Shown here piece by piece: positions 9,943-19,141 of a stretch of 64,000 bases of DNA (position 1 is its first letter; each line of letters begins with the position of its first letter). The notes under the pieces are model-generated. The model did no database searches, had not been told where the DNA came from, and saw nothing but the letters and a program-made list of their open reading frames with translations. The DNA comes from Bacteroidia bacterium (lineage in GTDB: Bacteria > Bacteroidota > Bacteroidia > J057): assembly GCA_033391075.1 (NCBI GenBank), contig JAWPMV010000001.1, positions 1,240,001 through 1,304,000 on the forward strand. Reading direction: 5' to 3'. A program made the position numbers and the translations under genes.

Positions 9943-9969
9943 TATTGCTGGCTAAAGATCAAGAAACAC

Positions 9970-10686
9970 ATGAAAACCTACAAAATTAGCGATAGCGGTC
10001 TCGATCTACTGAAAAGGAAATCCATCATTCGTAGTCTGCCTTTTTTTCTCATAGCTATAGGGATCTCAATTCTACTTACCCAATACGGTCCAAATGCTGA
10101 AACCCAAAGCACAGAAGGAAATGAATTTATTTATCCAATCATGACGTTGCTTCTTGGAGCAGCTATCGTCATGGCTTACAGGCGAAATGGAAAACTACTG
10201 GAAAGTTTTGAGATAGCGATCGATGATGAAGGGATTAAAAGGACACAAGACAAGACCCCGGAGATTTATTTGAGTAAGGAAGATATTCAGGCGGCCTATG
10301 CTCTGAAGGAAGGAGGCATAAAGCTCCAGGGAAAATCTAAAACAAGCTTTATCCTAATCCCTCCCCTGATGGAAGAGAAAGAAGAGCTAAGTCAAAAAAT
10401 TCAGGAATGGATGGCATTGGAACCTTTGCCGGAAAGTAGCCTTCGGCAGAAGTTATCTCGCCTCCTAGCAATTCCCTTTATCGGGAGTATGTTGCTAGTA
10501 TTTCTGGTAGACAATAAATTGCTAGTAGGCATATCCGGAGCATTTTTTGTCGGCTTTGCCATTTGGTCTATGGTGGAAATTCGCAAGAGCCAGCATATGG
10601 ATAAACGAGTAAAAAAGGCTGCCTGGTGGATGCTACTGCTAATCTTTTCTGTCCTTTTTGTCGTAATATCAAAAATAAGCGCATAA
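9970..10686 (+). CDS. Membrane protein with PH-like middle domain, unknown
   Basis: 238 residues. There are two N-terminal membrane helices (about 25-40 and 57-72), a soluble middle section of about 90 residues with short strands (SFEIAIDDEGIKR, IYLSKEDIQAAY, GGIKLQGKSK), and two C-terminal membrane helices (about 165-200 and 214-236). The soluble middle resembles PH-like modules of bacterial membrane proteins, in which strands read I-x-I-x-x-x-G-I and then a segment mapping local settings of a membrane patch. Function unknown. The next gene encodes a similar architecture, so they may be related by ancient duplication. Confidence 0.65.
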   Translation: MKTYKISDSGLDLLKRKSIIRSLPFFLIAIGISILLTQYGPNAETQSTEGNEFIYPIMTLLLGAAIVMAYRRNGKLLESFEIAIDDEGIKRTQDKTPEIYLSKEDIQAAYALKEGGIKLQGKSKTSFILIPPLMEEKEELSQKIQEWMALEPLPESSLRQKLSRLLAIPFIGSMLLVFLVDNKLLVGISGAFFVGFAIWSMVEIRKSQHMDKRVKKAAWWMLLLIFSVLFVVISKISA

Positions 10687-10708
10687 ATACTCCTCAGGTA
10701 ATACTGCT

Positions 10709-11272
10709 ATGGAAGCTGCCCAATCATTCCTCAAAAAACTCAAAGACAAAAGAGTAGATCAGTTACTGTTAGAAAAAGGAATCAAGTCCTCTCAAATTTT
10801 CTATAGTCCCATTCTTATCTGGTTTGTCTTTCTCTTTTTGGTGCCGGGTATTATTGGACTGAGTCTTCTGGGCTATTTCTTATTTGTCGGTGGACCAAAT
10901 GTTTATTTGGCTGGCCTGTTTTTACTTACCTCCTACCTTATCGCCGCCTACCTGAATAACAGTTTTGCTATAAATGGGGATAAGTTTTATGTGATCAATC
11001 CCAATTTTCCCTTTCAAAAGCTCCTTGAGTTTGAACTGACAAAAATCCATGTAGTCAGAATAGATAAGGCTAAGTGGGGGATTTTATTCTACCTCTTTGG
11101 TTTCTTTGGAAGGAACTATGTAGAAGTTGAAACAGCAAAAGGGAGATTCAGGTTTTTCTGTTCGGGTCTGGAGCTGGATCTATTTGAAGAAAACCTGACA
11201 GACCTGACGCTGGATGATCTCTGGCTTAGTTTAGAAGAAAAAGAAATACCAGTAGAATGTAAGTTGGGCTAA
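10709..11272 (+). CDS. Membrane protein with PH-like domain, unknown
   Basis: 187 residues. After a charged N-terminal helix come two membrane segments (about 31-55 and 63-83), then a soluble C-terminal domain with FAINGDKFYVINPNFPF and FELTKIHVVRIDK, a strand arrangement like that of PH-like domains. The overall plan resembles the preceding gene product, and the two start 22 bases apart on the same strand. No catalytic residues are visible. Function unknown; a membrane-associated scaffold is possible, but that is only a guess from shape. Confidence 0.65.
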   Translation: MEAAQSFLKKLKDKRVDQLLLEKGIKSSQIFYSPILIWFVFLFLVPGIIGLSLLGYFLFVGGPNVYLAGLFLLTSYLIAAYLNNSFAINGDKFYVINPNFPFQKLLEFELTKIHVVRIDKAKWGILFYLFGFFGRNYVEVETAKGRFRFFCSGLELDLFEENLTDLTLDDLWLSLEEKEIPVECKLG

Positions 11273-11290
11273 CCCCCATTCCATGTCTAT

Positions 11291-11938
11291 ATGCTGAAAC
11301 CTGACAAAAACAAGATTGCTGTAGAGGCCTTCGATAATGCTGCAGAAGGATATGCAGCGAAATTTATGGATCAGAGTCTTTATCAGGATTCCTTTGATAT
11401 ATTTTGTGAAGCTCTCCCTTTTCCCTCTTCTCGCATACTGGACATAGCTTGTGGACCGGGCAATATCAGTAAATATCTGCTGTCTAAACTTCCTGGACTC
11501 CAGCTTATGGGAATAGATCTGGCTCCCCGTATGATAGAATTGGCAAAAGCACATAATCCGAATGCTGAATTTTTGGTCTGGGACAGTCGGAAAATCAAAG
11601 AGCTGAATCGAAAATTCGAGGCCATTATGTGTGGTTTTTGTTTGCCTTACCTCAGCAAAGAGGAGGCACTGGATATGCTGAGTCAATCAGCTGATATCCT
11701 CACAGAAAATGGAGTCCTTTACCTGAGCACTATGGAAGGCTCCTATGAAGATTCCGGCTGGGAAGGCCCGAGTTCTGGCGAAGGCCCCAAAATTTATATG
11801 CATTACCATGAGTCTGCTTATTTGCTTCCAGCATTAGAGAAACTGGGATTTGAAATACGCTTTCACCATCGACAGGATTTCGATAAGTATGAACACAAGA
11901 AATTTACGGACTTGATCCTCATTGCCAAAAAATTGTAA
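11291..11938 (+). CDS. Class I SAM-dependent methyltransferase
   Basis: 215 residues. Motif I, which binds S-adenosylmethionine, is clear at about residues 53-65 (RILDIACGPGNIS). The acidic end of strand beta-2 is at GIDLAPRMI, and the post-motif text reads FEAIMCGFCLPYLSKEEA, as in small-molecule methyltransferases of the UbiE/Tam type (Methyltransf_25-like). There is no signal peptide, so it is cytoplasmic. The substrate cannot be told. The gene begins 18 bases after the membrane-protein gene, so it likely shares the transcript. A second, unrelated class I methyltransferase is encoded at 55283-55801. Confidence 0.88.
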   Translation: MLKPDKNKIAVEAFDNAAEGYAAKFMDQSLYQDSFDIFCEALPFPSSRILDIACGPGNISKYLLSKLPGLQLMGIDLAPRMIELAKAHNPNAEFLVWDSRKIKELNRKFEAIMCGFCLPYLSKEEALDMLSQSADILTENGVLYLSTMEGSYEDSGWEGPSSGEGPKIYMHYHESAYLLPALEKLGFEIRFHHRQDFDKYEHKKFTDLILIAKKL

Positions 11939-12018
11939 AGGTATTTAGCTTAAGGTAGGGTAAACTATTTCCCCAGACATTTACAATTAGAAATACAAAA
12001 CACAAACCTAATCAACAC

Positions 12019-12555
12019 ATGAAGAACACAATGATCCTTTGGGGCAAATGGGCCCTATCTCTCACCTTCATTTTTTCCGTTTATAGCCCTCTTTCCGCCC
12101 AAGAATTAAAGGCAGAAGTTTCCTTAAATCTTGCAGACTTCAATACAGACTCTGCTCAGGAAAAATTTCAAATTCTAAGTGAGAATCTCAATGTTATTCA
12201 AAAACAGATTGAGCGGCTTTATACGAATGTAGAGTTTGATGCAAACCCAGACGGTAAAAAACCGATAAGTATGGAAGCATTGACTGAGATCATGCAAAAG
12301 ACCGGTCAAAAATTCTTGGCTCAGAATCCCAACTTTATAAAGAATCCCATCAAGCATTTTATTGAAAATTATACCCTGGCCGAGCTCAGAGAACTCTCCC
12401 AATTTTATCAGTCTGAGCTTGGACAAAAACTATTAATTAGTGAGACATATCTGTTCAATGAACTCATGGACGCCCGGCGGGAATTAGAAGAAGTCAAAGC
12501 AAGTATCTACGAAGGGGAGAAGGGGGGGAAGAAAAAGAAGAAGAAACGCAAGTGA
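12019..12555 (+). CDS. DUF2059-family secreted protein
   Basis: 178 residues with a signal peptide ending PLSAQ. The C-terminal half carries the DUF2059 signature: a helix followed by YTLAELRELSQFYQSELGQKLL, where an F-Y-x-S-x-x-G-x-K-hydrophobic motif is diagnostic. The family is widespread and periplasmic; its role is not known. The extreme C-terminus is a lysine-rich tail (KKKKKKRK). The gene stands about 80 bases from its upstream neighbour, with an AT-rich leader. Confidence 0.82.
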   Translation: MKNTMILWGKWALSLTFIFSVYSPLSAQELKAEVSLNLADFNTDSAQEKFQILSENLNVIQKQIERLYTNVEFDANPDGKKPISMEALTEIMQKTGQKFLAQNPNFIKNPIKHFIENYTLAELRELSQFYQSELGQKLLISETYLFNELMDARRELEEVKASIYEGEKGGKKKKKKRK

Positions 12556-12589
12556 TTCCTTTTTCAACTTACAAACCTACAGCATTACC

Positions 12590-13033
12590 ATGATTACACA
12601 AGACCGTAAGCCCCCCATCCTCCTTCAAATCGTCGCATGGCTCTTTATAATTGAGGGCATTTTCGCAATCCTGGAAATGATCATTTCTCCTTTTTATGGC
12701 AGACTTTTTTTTGACTTCGGTCTCTTTTGTTTGCCTATCGGAAAGCGAATGCTGAAAGGTGATCCCAAATCCAGAGAATGGGCATTACTATTTATCTATC
12801 TGGGATTTATCCTCGTACCCATTATATCCTGGGTCCTAATGGATGCTTCAGGACCTTTTTACTTGAAAGTGTTTGGAATCAGGATTCAGGAAATTGATGC
12901 TTCCATATTCTTATTATTTGCAATAGGGTCCATGCTATTGACCTTATTCGAATTGTACGTTATGTACAGAGCTGATACGAAGCAATTTTTTAGCGTGGAT
13001 TTACCATCAGAAGAGGAAGAGGTTGGGAAATAA
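12590..13033 (+). CDS. Small integral membrane protein, unknown
   Basis: 147 residues with four likely membrane segments (about 9-29, 36-52, 62-88 and 104-122). The polar ends are short; the C-terminal tail is acidic (SEEEEVGK). It starts 34 bases after the DUF2059 gene. No catalytic residues are visible and I cannot name the family. A strong terminator follows, so this is the last gene of the transcript. Confidence 0.7.
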   Translation: MITQDRKPPILLQIVAWLFIIEGIFAILEMIISPFYGRLFFDFGLFCLPIGKRMLKGDPKSREWALLFIYLGFILVPIISWVLMDASGPFYLKVFGIRIQEIDASIFLLFAIGSMLLTLFELYVMYRADTKQFFSVDLPSEEEEVGK

Positions 13034-13060
13034 AAACAAACCCCTTTTACAAATCTGCTT

Positions 13061-13100
13061 AGCCCCTTTATCCATTTAGGAGTAGGGGCTTTATTTTTTT
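13061..13100 (+). terminator. Rho-independent terminator
   Basis: The arms AGCCCCT (13061-13067) and AGGGGCT (13084-13090) can pair with a loop of about 16 bases, followed by TTATTTTTTT. It closes the transcript of the membrane gene ending at 13033. Confidence 0.75.
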
Positions 13101-13242
13101 AGGGTGGAAATCAAATTTTTATGAAATGGATTGCCCGTTTTTGATTATTTTGCATACCGAAAGGCCCTTTGTTTTGGCCTGATTTTATGAAAACACAAAG
13201 CCCGCCTGTTATAATTTTTCAACCGCTTATTTAGCACCTATC

Positions 13243-14307
13243 ATGCATCACAAAATATTGCTGTTAATTGGCCTTTCTATTTTTGGCTTTATTGACCCAT
13301 CTTTCTCCCAGGAAATAAAGATACCGGAAGACTACCAAAACTTTTTAGACGCACATGATCAGAAGAGTTTTGACTTGTTTTTTCGCATTGATACCTGGAC
13401 TTTTTGGGATAAAAAGAAGCTTGGAGAGAAGAGCCTGGAATTTACAAATAAGGGCTGGATCAAAAGTGGAGATGTACCGATTGCCATCAATGCCGATGAA
13501 CAAATCCTCTATTACCCCGCTAAATTTCTACAAGACCATCATATTTATCTGGTGGATTCAGATCTGGAACCCATGTTTTATGCTATGGGGACCTGCCAGT
13601 TTGAGCTTTTTGAAAAGACGACAAGCTTTATCAAAGGCATCGAAAATGAAGGATATAAAAAACAAGACTTAGCTCTGATTGCCAATTGTCCGGGGAGTAT
13701 GTTCGCATATGCCTTTGCCCTAAACACCTCTGAATATGATGATAATTTTTCTGAGGAGAGAAATACCCAGGCTCGCCTGATGTTTGAAAAGCTTGCCCTG
13801 GAGGGACATCCCGAAGCTGCAAATGAAATGGGAGACTACCATTATTTTCAGGCAGAAGTAGATACCGAAAAGCTGATTTACTGGAGAGAAAAAGCGATTG
13901 AACTAGGTTCTGAAGAAGATGCCTATGAATTGGCAGACTTTATTATAGATGAAGCACCAGATCAAATTGAGAAAGCGATTTCTGCCCTCAAATCACTCTT
14001 CAATAGCAAGCGGTACAGAGAGCGTGCGCAACTGAAATTGGCCAGGCTTTACATGAGAGGGAGTGGAGGCAAAAAGGATTATGCTAAAGGCCTGGAGCTA
14101 AGCCAGAAACTGGCAGAAGAGGGAAATCATAACGCAATGGCCGACCTAGCTTTTTACCAATATAGGGGTATGGGGATGGAAAAGGATGTGAAAAAAGCCC
14201 TGGATTTGCTGCGAAAAGCTGAAGCTCTTTCGATAAAGAAGACGGGAAGAGGCAATTGGGAAGATTTTATCAAGGATTTGGAGCAAGAGCTAGGAGAGAC
14301 TAACTAA
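13243..14307 (+). CDS. Secreted Sel1-like repeat protein
   Basis: 354 residues with a signal peptide (MHHKILLLIGLSIFGFIDPSFSQ). From about residue 170 there are Sel1-type helical repeats, for example ARLMFEKLALEGHPEAANEM, then WREKAIELGSEEDAYELA, then KLARLYMRGSGGKKDYAKG and ALDLLRKAEALS. Sel1 repeats are TPR-like adaptors that hold protein partners. Before them lies an unassigned domain of about 140 residues. It begins after a terminator and a 210-base AT-rich gap, so it has its own promoter. It is probably periplasmic. Its partner is unknown. Confidence 0.8.
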   Translation: MHHKILLLIGLSIFGFIDPSFSQEIKIPEDYQNFLDAHDQKSFDLFFRIDTWTFWDKKKLGEKSLEFTNKGWIKSGDVPIAINADEQILYYPAKFLQDHHIYLVDSDLEPMFYAMGTCQFELFEKTTSFIKGIENEGYKKQDLALIANCPGSMFAYAFALNTSEYDDNFSEERNTQARLMFEKLALEGHPEAANEMGDYHYFQAEVDTEKLIYWREKAIELGSEEDAYELADFIIDEAPDQIEKAISALKSLFNSKRYRERAQLKLARLYMRGSGGKKDYAKGLELSQKLAEEGNHNAMADLAFYQYRGMGMEKDVKKALDLLRKAEALSIKKTGRGNWEDFIKDLEQELGETN

Positions 14308-14319
14308 TTCATTTAACGC

Positions 14320-14610
14320 ATGAAACCTGTCTTTGCTAAGAAAAATCGCCCCCATCTTTTGATAGGTTTTTATGCTCTAGGGGCATTAGGCTACCTGCTG
14401 GTCCGCAATTTTTTTGAGCAAACCTATGGCCATTATGCAAGTAATTCCCTCTTGGTAATTTTAATGGTTCTGGGCATTGGAGTACTCTGGCTGTTTTTGT
14501 CAGGATTATTTTTTTTGCTCCATCGAGAAGCTCATGCGAGAAAACAATTTCTTATTAATTTGCTGTGCTTACCTTCATTTATTCTTCTGGTAGCTATGTT
14601 CGAATTTTGA
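14320..14610 (+). CDS. Small membrane protein, unknown
   Basis: 96 residues and three likely membrane segments (about 12-28, 40-68, 75-93). It starts 12 bases after the Sel1-repeat gene, so it is probably in the same transcript. No recognised motif. A short basic loop (HREAHARKQ) lies between the second and third segments. Confidence 0.6.
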   Translation: MKPVFAKKNRPHLLIGFYALGALGYLLVRNFFEQTYGHYASNSLLVILMVLGIGVLWLFLSGLFFLLHREAHARKQFLINLLCLPSFILLVAMFEF

Positions 14611-14655
14611 ATGAAGGAGAAGAATGAATTTTATACAAAATGAGAACTTAATCAA

Positions 14656-15492
14656 ATGAAAAGATACACCTGGAGAGTCGTAGGAGAAGAAGAAGTCCTT
14701 GTAAGTTCATTCGAAAGAAATGAACAGGATAAAACAGAAACTGAAATACTTTACAAGCCTGGAGGAATTGAAGAAATGACCATCAAAACCTTCAATGATC
14801 TGGGCCTTCAAGTGGCAGAGCAATTGTTTGAAAATGATCAACTCCTGGAAGAATCTACAAGTACCTACGATGGGCAGGGGCGGCCTCTTGAGGAGTCTTT
14901 ACTTTTCGAAGGAGAAGTTTACCAGAAAGTTGTATTTAGCTATGCGGCCAATGGGAACACGAAAACGGTTTACGTAGAGGAGGAAGAAACGGAAAAACAA
15001 GTTCACCAGGATTTTGAACTGGGCTATAGCAAAGAGTTTTTCCAGCACGGGGAATTGGTCCAAAAACTTCATTGCCAGAAGAGTCCGGATCAAAGGATTT
15101 TTGACATTGAAATCCAGGACGTCGAAGGCAATGTAGTAGAAAAGGAGCGGCATGAATTCGATCCTAAAGCTAAATTGCTGAAAGAATCTACCTTCAGTCC
15201 TGAAGGAGCATTACTTGAAGAAAATCAATACATATACCGAAATGAACTCCTGATAAAAATAGAAAGTCGGGGAGCTTCTCAGCAGGTGCTAAGTGAAACG
15301 ACTTTTGAGTATAATCGACTGGGAAAACAGACAAAAATGGAGACGAGAAACTCTAGTGGGGATCTGCTAGCATTTAATGTTAAAGATTATGATGAAAAAG
15401 GGCGAGAAATAGAACAAAGGGCCTTTAGTGCGGCTAACTCATATTCCAATACCTCAGAAGTACATTTCGTTTTTACCTATGAAGATGAGTAA
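14656..15492 (+). CDS. Cytoplasmic YD-repeat-like (RHS-like) protein
   Basis: 278 residues, with no signal peptide and no membrane helix. The protein is made of short repeated beta-hairpin phrases such as TFNDLGLQVAEQLFENDQLLEES, TYDGQGRPLEESLLFEGE, EFDPKAKLLKESTFSPEG and EYNRLGKQTKMETRNSSG, which fit the YD/RHS repeat pattern (Y/F-D-x-x-G-x-x-hydrophobic). Repeats of this type usually form extended beta-sheets in secreted RHS proteins, whereas this one has only the repeats and looks cytoplasmic. It may be a small stand-alone repeat protein. It lies 45 bases after the membrane gene. Function unknown. Confidence 0.68.
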   Translation: MKRYTWRVVGEEEVLVSSFERNEQDKTETEILYKPGGIEEMTIKTFNDLGLQVAEQLFENDQLLEESTSTYDGQGRPLEESLLFEGEVYQKVVFSYAANGNTKTVYVEEEETEKQVHQDFELGYSKEFFQHGELVQKLHCQKSPDQRIFDIEIQDVEGNVVEKERHEFDPKAKLLKESTFSPEGALLEENQYIYRNELLIKIESRGASQQVLSETTFEYNRLGKQTKMETRNSSGDLLAFNVKDYDEKGREIEQRAFSAANSYSNTSEVHFVFTYEDE

Positions 15493-15573
15493 AGGGGGAG
15501 ATTCAAGTTCAAGTTTCAAGCTCAGGTTTTATTTTTTGCATTTGCCCGTATTCAAATTTTAGAAAAACATCAC

Positions 15574-16149
15574 ATGAATAGCCGATTAACATATATTTTG
15601 ACCCTTGCCTCTTTTGGCTTGCTTTCAAGCTCTCTTTTTGCCCAAAGCCTCATTCCCCTTGATTTAGGCAATCAGTGGGTCTACCATCGCGAACTCCTCA
15701 AAGATGGGGAAGTGATAGAAAGAGATACGGTCAGAAACTGGATTGATATTTCCTTTGACATAGCAGGAAAGGAATATTACAGCTTACATGAGTTTGGGGA
15801 TGTATTCGTGGTTCGCAATAGCCGTAAAGGGCAGTTCGAGATTGATACCCTGAGTAGGGGAGAGGATGGGAAATTTTTGGAAGTCATGATGTTTCGCAAA
15901 CCCCATAAAAAGAAAGTAATCGAGTACCAGACTTTTGGAGAGGATCGGGTGAAAGTTTATCCTACAAAGGAACGTATCCAAAGTATAGCCGGAGATTTCG
16001 ACTGCATCAAATATGAAATCCTGCCCGGCAATAATCCGGATCGAAAAATTGAGACCTATGTGGCTCCGGGCATCGGTATAGTCTTTCAGAAATGGAAGCA
16101 GGGAGATAAGGAGGTGGTACATCGCATGATTGCTTTTAGGCTGCGCTAA
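15574..16149 (+). CDS. Secreted DUF3108/TapB-like protein
   Basis: 191 residues, signal peptide ending SLFAQS. The mature part begins PLDLGNQWVYH and ends with GDFDCIKYEILPG, then YVAPGIGIVFQKW. The same order (G-N-x-W-x-Y at the start, a G-x-F-x-C segment, and a final Y-x-A-P-G-I/V-G-I strand) is seen in DUF3108/TapB-like periplasmic proteins of Bacteroidota. The role of that group is not known. It is transcribed from the plus strand after an 82-base gap. Confidence 0.65.
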   Translation: MNSRLTYILTLASFGLLSSSLFAQSLIPLDLGNQWVYHRELLKDGEVIERDTVRNWIDISFDIAGKEYYSLHEFGDVFVVRNSRKGQFEIDTLSRGEDGKFLEVMMFRKPHKKKVIEYQTFGEDRVKVYPTKERIQSIAGDFDCIKYEILPGNNPDRKIETYVAPGIGIVFQKWKQGDKEVVHRMIAFRLR

Positions 16150-16171
16150 GAAGCATCTTTAGCTGAATTCC

Positions 16172-16185
16172 TTTACATATGTAAA
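16172..16185. promoter_or_regulatory. Short palindrome upstream of a membrane gene
   Basis: TTTACATATGTAAA is a perfect 14-base palindrome, about 58 bases before the start at 16244. It could be an operator site. Its AT-rich character makes chance possible. Confidence 0.25.
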
Positions 16186-16243
16186 TGACACACTGATCTG
16201 AAAACTCCAATTTTGTCTGAAATCAAACAGAAAAAAATCAGAC

Positions 16244-16693
16244 ATGATCGGAGCATATCTTCTTATACTATCTACGGGCATACTGGGAATCTTCCTCGGC
16301 GCCCAAATCACGGAAGCCGTTTTATTTGTTCCCTATTGGAAGTCCTTAGATCCAGATGATTTCTTTGAGCTGCATAAAACCTATGGAAAGAAAATCCATC
16401 AGTTTTTCGCTCCTTTAACCATTGCAGCTACTTTAATCCCACTGGCTACGGTGGGCTACCAAATGATTAAACAAGATGATCATCTGCTATTATGGGGAGT
16501 GATGGGCTTGGCTACCGTAGCCTTTTTCTCGACCTATTTCCTGTATTTCAAAAAGGCCAATCAAAGCTTTGCTGACCGAAGCCTGTCAAATGAAGCTCTC
16601 CCCCGGGAATTGAATAAATGGGGCAATTGGCATTGGGGTAGGATTTTCTTTGAGATTCTGGCCTTGCTTTCTGCTTTAGCTTTGCTGCTGTAG
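16244..16693 (+). CDS. DUF1772-like integral membrane protein
   Basis: 149 residues with four membrane segments (about 3-27, 52-70, 82-103, 132-149). The first helix has GIFLGAQITEAVLF and the last region reads NKWGNWHWGRIFFEILAL. The W-x-x-W-H-x-x-R signature before the last helix matches the DUF1772 group, the bacterial relatives of anthrone oxygenase, in which the His and Arg lie near the active site. Whether it is an enzyme here is unknown. The inverted GTCTGA/TCAGAC bases just before its start could form a hairpin over the translation start. Confidence 0.62.
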   Translation: MIGAYLLILSTGILGIFLGAQITEAVLFVPYWKSLDPDDFFELHKTYGKKIHQFFAPLTIAATLIPLATVGYQMIKQDDHLLLWGVMGLATVAFFSTYFLYFKKANQSFADRSLSNEALPRELNKWGNWHWGRIFFEILALLSALALLL

Positions 16694-16725
16694 CAAAAGC
16701 CAGGATTTGAGACTAAATTGGCTGA

Positions 16726-17100
16726 ATGAGTGAAGCGAAATTTGGGAAACTTGCAGAATTTATGGAGCGTGTACCTGCAGTAAGCAAAGGCATAGCGAGT
16801 GGAACTTCTGAAGACGGAAATTGGTGGGTAAAATTCTGGATAGATATCAAGCATCAATATGCCTGGCATGCGGTACAAGAATTTGCCTGCGTAGTCAATT
16901 ACCTTTCCCTCAATGAACGCCTTCCTAGCCGCTTTTATCCCGTATCTCCTGCACCTTACCTCAATGGAGGCCCTGATGACTTTCTTTCATGGATCATCGA
17001 AAGTACCGATCCCGACTTTAGCCCGGATTTAATGAAAGACTGGTTAAAGTCTCGACTCCCTAATCCGGTGGATGATCTTTCAGAATGGGAGATGGAGTGA
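16726..17100 (+). CDS. Conserved hypothetical protein
   Basis: 124 residues, without signal peptide or membrane helix, rich in tryptophan (WWVKFWIDI, AWHAVQEFA). The pattern of a helix-strand half and then a segment with FYPVSPAPYLNGGPDDFLSWIIES looks like a small cytoplasmic fold, but I do not recognise it. It begins 32 bases after the membrane gene and ends at a terminator facing the convergent toxin-like gene. Function unknown. Confidence 0.65.
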   Translation: MSEAKFGKLAEFMERVPAVSKGIASGTSEDGNWWVKFWIDIKHQYAWHAVQEFACVVNYLSLNERLPSRFYPVSPAPYLNGGPDDFLSWIIESTDPDFSPDLMKDWLKSRLPNPVDDLSEWEME

Positions 17101-17140
17101 TTATCGGTGCTGGGTTGGGATTGGATTTGAGTAAATAAAA

Positions 17141-17170
17141 GGCCCCCATCGCGAGGATGGAGGCTTTTTA
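17141..17170. terminator. Bidirectional terminator between convergent genes
   Basis: GGCCCCCATC and GATGGAGGC pair with a GCGA-G loop and one bulge, with A-rich sequence before and TTTTT after. It lies between the ends at 17100 (+) and 17197 (-) and can serve both strands. Confidence 0.7.
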
Positions 17171-17196
17171 GCTAGATGGTTTCTGCCTTAAAAGAT

Positions 17197-19092
17197 TTAC
17201 CTTCTGTATCCAGCTGTTTGACTTCCATCCCAATCAATCGTTTCAAAATATGAACGTTCTGCATCAAAGCTTAGTAGCATTTTCTGAGCATGCCCCGGAA
17301 CAAAAAGTTCAACTTGATTTGCATTGATTTCTTTCCATTTAACAGAATTCCATTGTTCAAGTAATTCAATGTTTCCATTCGTTCCGAATCGGATATTGAA
17401 ATAATTTCCTTGATAGTAATATTGCCAGGTACTGCCTGCAAGATTTGAAGCCAGGCTTTGCGTATTTGTTGAATTTTGCTCGCTTTTTCGCGCATAGTAG
17501 CCGTTTCCAAAGTAAAAACCTTCTACCTGCCCATTTGAAAGCTTAAAGGTAAATGTTCTATGCCCTGTATCGTAGTAGGGATTCCTGCGATCAGTTTGAT
17601 ATACTATTTCTCTATCAGAAACCCTGATAGCTTGCTTTTCAAGTCCCCAGGTTGCACCCGCTTCATTGGTCCATGTCAAGTTCCCTCCATCAAAACGTCC
17701 TTGATGCCAACCGTTTTGGTAGGGCTCTACCCGATAGGTACCTGAAAGTTGGCTCTGAGAAACACTCATCTTATTCCCTGAAGGATTAGTGGAGCCTTGC
17801 TGATTAGTATTTGTAGCTGTTTGAGATGGAGTATTTGATTCTTTTTTAGTTTGAGGAACAAAATCCGTGAAGTGCGCGAATTTTGTACTCATTTCCCAGG
17901 TGTCAATTACTTCACCGCTTCCTCTTTTTAATTTGTAAATATGGGATAAGGTGTAGAGGGCTCCTGCGCCGTTTCCTGGTACTGTGAATTCCTTGCTAAG
18001 CGTTCTTTCTGTCATATCCTCGGTGGAATAAGTATTTGTTTGGTCCAAAGCATATCCAACGGTAACGGAAACATTAACTCCATAGAATCCGGTTTCGACG
18101 GTTGCAGATGTCTCAAAGGTTTCACTGATAGACTTCTCGTGCGATTTTGTCATACCGGTAGTATAGGAAAAAGACATCGTTCCGTCTGCATCACTGTATG
18201 AAGTGTTAAAATCCTGCAATTTGTAATAATCATACCTTTCCAGGGTGTAAATGGGGGTCTCTCTTACTTGTCGTTGAAGATTGTTGGCAAATACACGGTC
18301 ATTGATAGAAATACAAGGGAGGTAAGCAACTGTGGCTAACTTCATTTGCGTTTTCTCTACAGGTTTTGAAAGACCATTAAGTCTGGGTTTCTCCAATCGT
18401 ATATTCTTGTTTTGGGAGGGCATCTTTACTTTTATTGCATAGGCTACTTCTGAGCTGTTAAGAGTTCCATAAGAACCGTGGCCACAGAAAGAACCGGAGG
18501 TGATGAAAGATTCCTTATTGTCCTGAGAATTGCGAGGGGGATTGATTTGCCAAAGAGAAACATCACGGTCTCCTCCAGATCCTCCGTCATTCCATATAAA
18601 TTTTCCAACTGAGGCATAAGTTGTTAGATCGTTTCTCACGCACACAACTTCATTCAAGGCTGGCTTCCCGTGGGATCGCATAGTTACAGTTCCCAGTGCT
18701 CGGTAGCCGGGAGGAGGAATGGGTTGCCAAAAAGAACCGTCCATATCTCCTCCCGTTCCACCATCATTGTAAATAAATTTATAATCTGTAGGGAAAGCCA
18801 GAGCAGTAGGATCAATAGCTCTTACTGCAAGCATGACGGTTTGTGGAGCTCCATATCCCGATTTTGCATAGTGGCCAAGTGCTGAAAAGCCAGGAGGCAA
18901 AGTGGCTTTCCAGGTTGATAGATCTCTGTCTGCTCCTGTGCCGTGATCTGCATAGACATTGGTAAAGTTGGTTACAAACATCAATTCTAATGCATCGGTT
19001 TTGATGGTTCTTTGTTGAGCAAAAAAAGCATTGGGCATCCAGGTAAAGGCTATGGATAGGACCCATATAAGTGAATTATTAAATAATTTCAT
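17197..19092 (-). CDS. Secreted Vps62-repeat protein with aerolysin/ETX-MTX2-like segment
   Basis: 631 residues, signal peptide ending FFAQ. Residues 27-225 hold three copies of a Vps62-type repeat, with D-[GHN]-G-[TS]-G-[AG]-D-x-D-x-S-x-W at about 47-61, 108-122 and 168-181, the first two followed by P-P-G-[FY]-x-A-L-G, and VVCVRNDL at 149-156. From about 285 to 405 comes a stretch with alternating Ser/Thr and aliphatic residues (TMSFSYTTG, SISETFETSATVETGF, VNVSVTVGYAL) ending in EFTVPGNGAGALYTLSH. This is the pattern of the insertion hairpin and V-P-x-G turn of aerolysin/epsilon-toxin/MTX2 pore formers. Residues 445-540 and 546-631 look like two small beta modules that could bind ligand. 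It is probably exported. The pore-forming role is inferred from this pattern only. Confidence 0.65.
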   Translation of the reverse strand: MKLFNNSLIWVLSIAFTWMPNAFFAQQRTIKTDALELMFVTNFTNVYADHGTGADRDLSTWKATLPPGFSALGHYAKSGYGAPQTVMLAVRAIDPTALAFPTDYKFIYNDGGTGGDMDGSFWQPIPPPGYRALGTVTMRSHGKPALNEVVCVRNDLTTYASVGKFIWNDGGSGGDRDVSLWQINPPRNSQDNKESFITSGSFCGHGSYGTLNSSEVAYAIKVKMPSQNKNIRLEKPRLNGLSKPVEKTQMKLATVAYLPCISINDRVFANNLQRQVRETPIYTLERYDYYKLQDFNTSYSDADGTMSFSYTTGMTKSHEKSISETFETSATVETGFYGVNVSVTVGYALDQTNTYSTEDMTERTLSKEFTVPGNGAGALYTLSHIYKLKRGSGEVIDTWEMSTKFAHFTDFVPQTKKESNTPSQTATNTNQQGSTNPSGNKMSVSQSQLSGTYRVEPYQNGWHQGRFDGGNLTWTNEAGATWGLEKQAIRVSDREIVYQTDRRNPYYDTGHRTFTFKLSNGQVEGFYFGNGYYARKSEQNSTNTQSLASNLAGSTWQYYYQGNYFNIRFGTNGNIELLEQWNSVKWKEINANQVELFVPGHAQKMLLSFDAERSYFETIDWDGSQTAGYRR

Positions 19093-19141
19093 GATTAAGG
19101 AAAATTTGTGAGTGATTCAGAAGAAATGACTATCAGGAGGC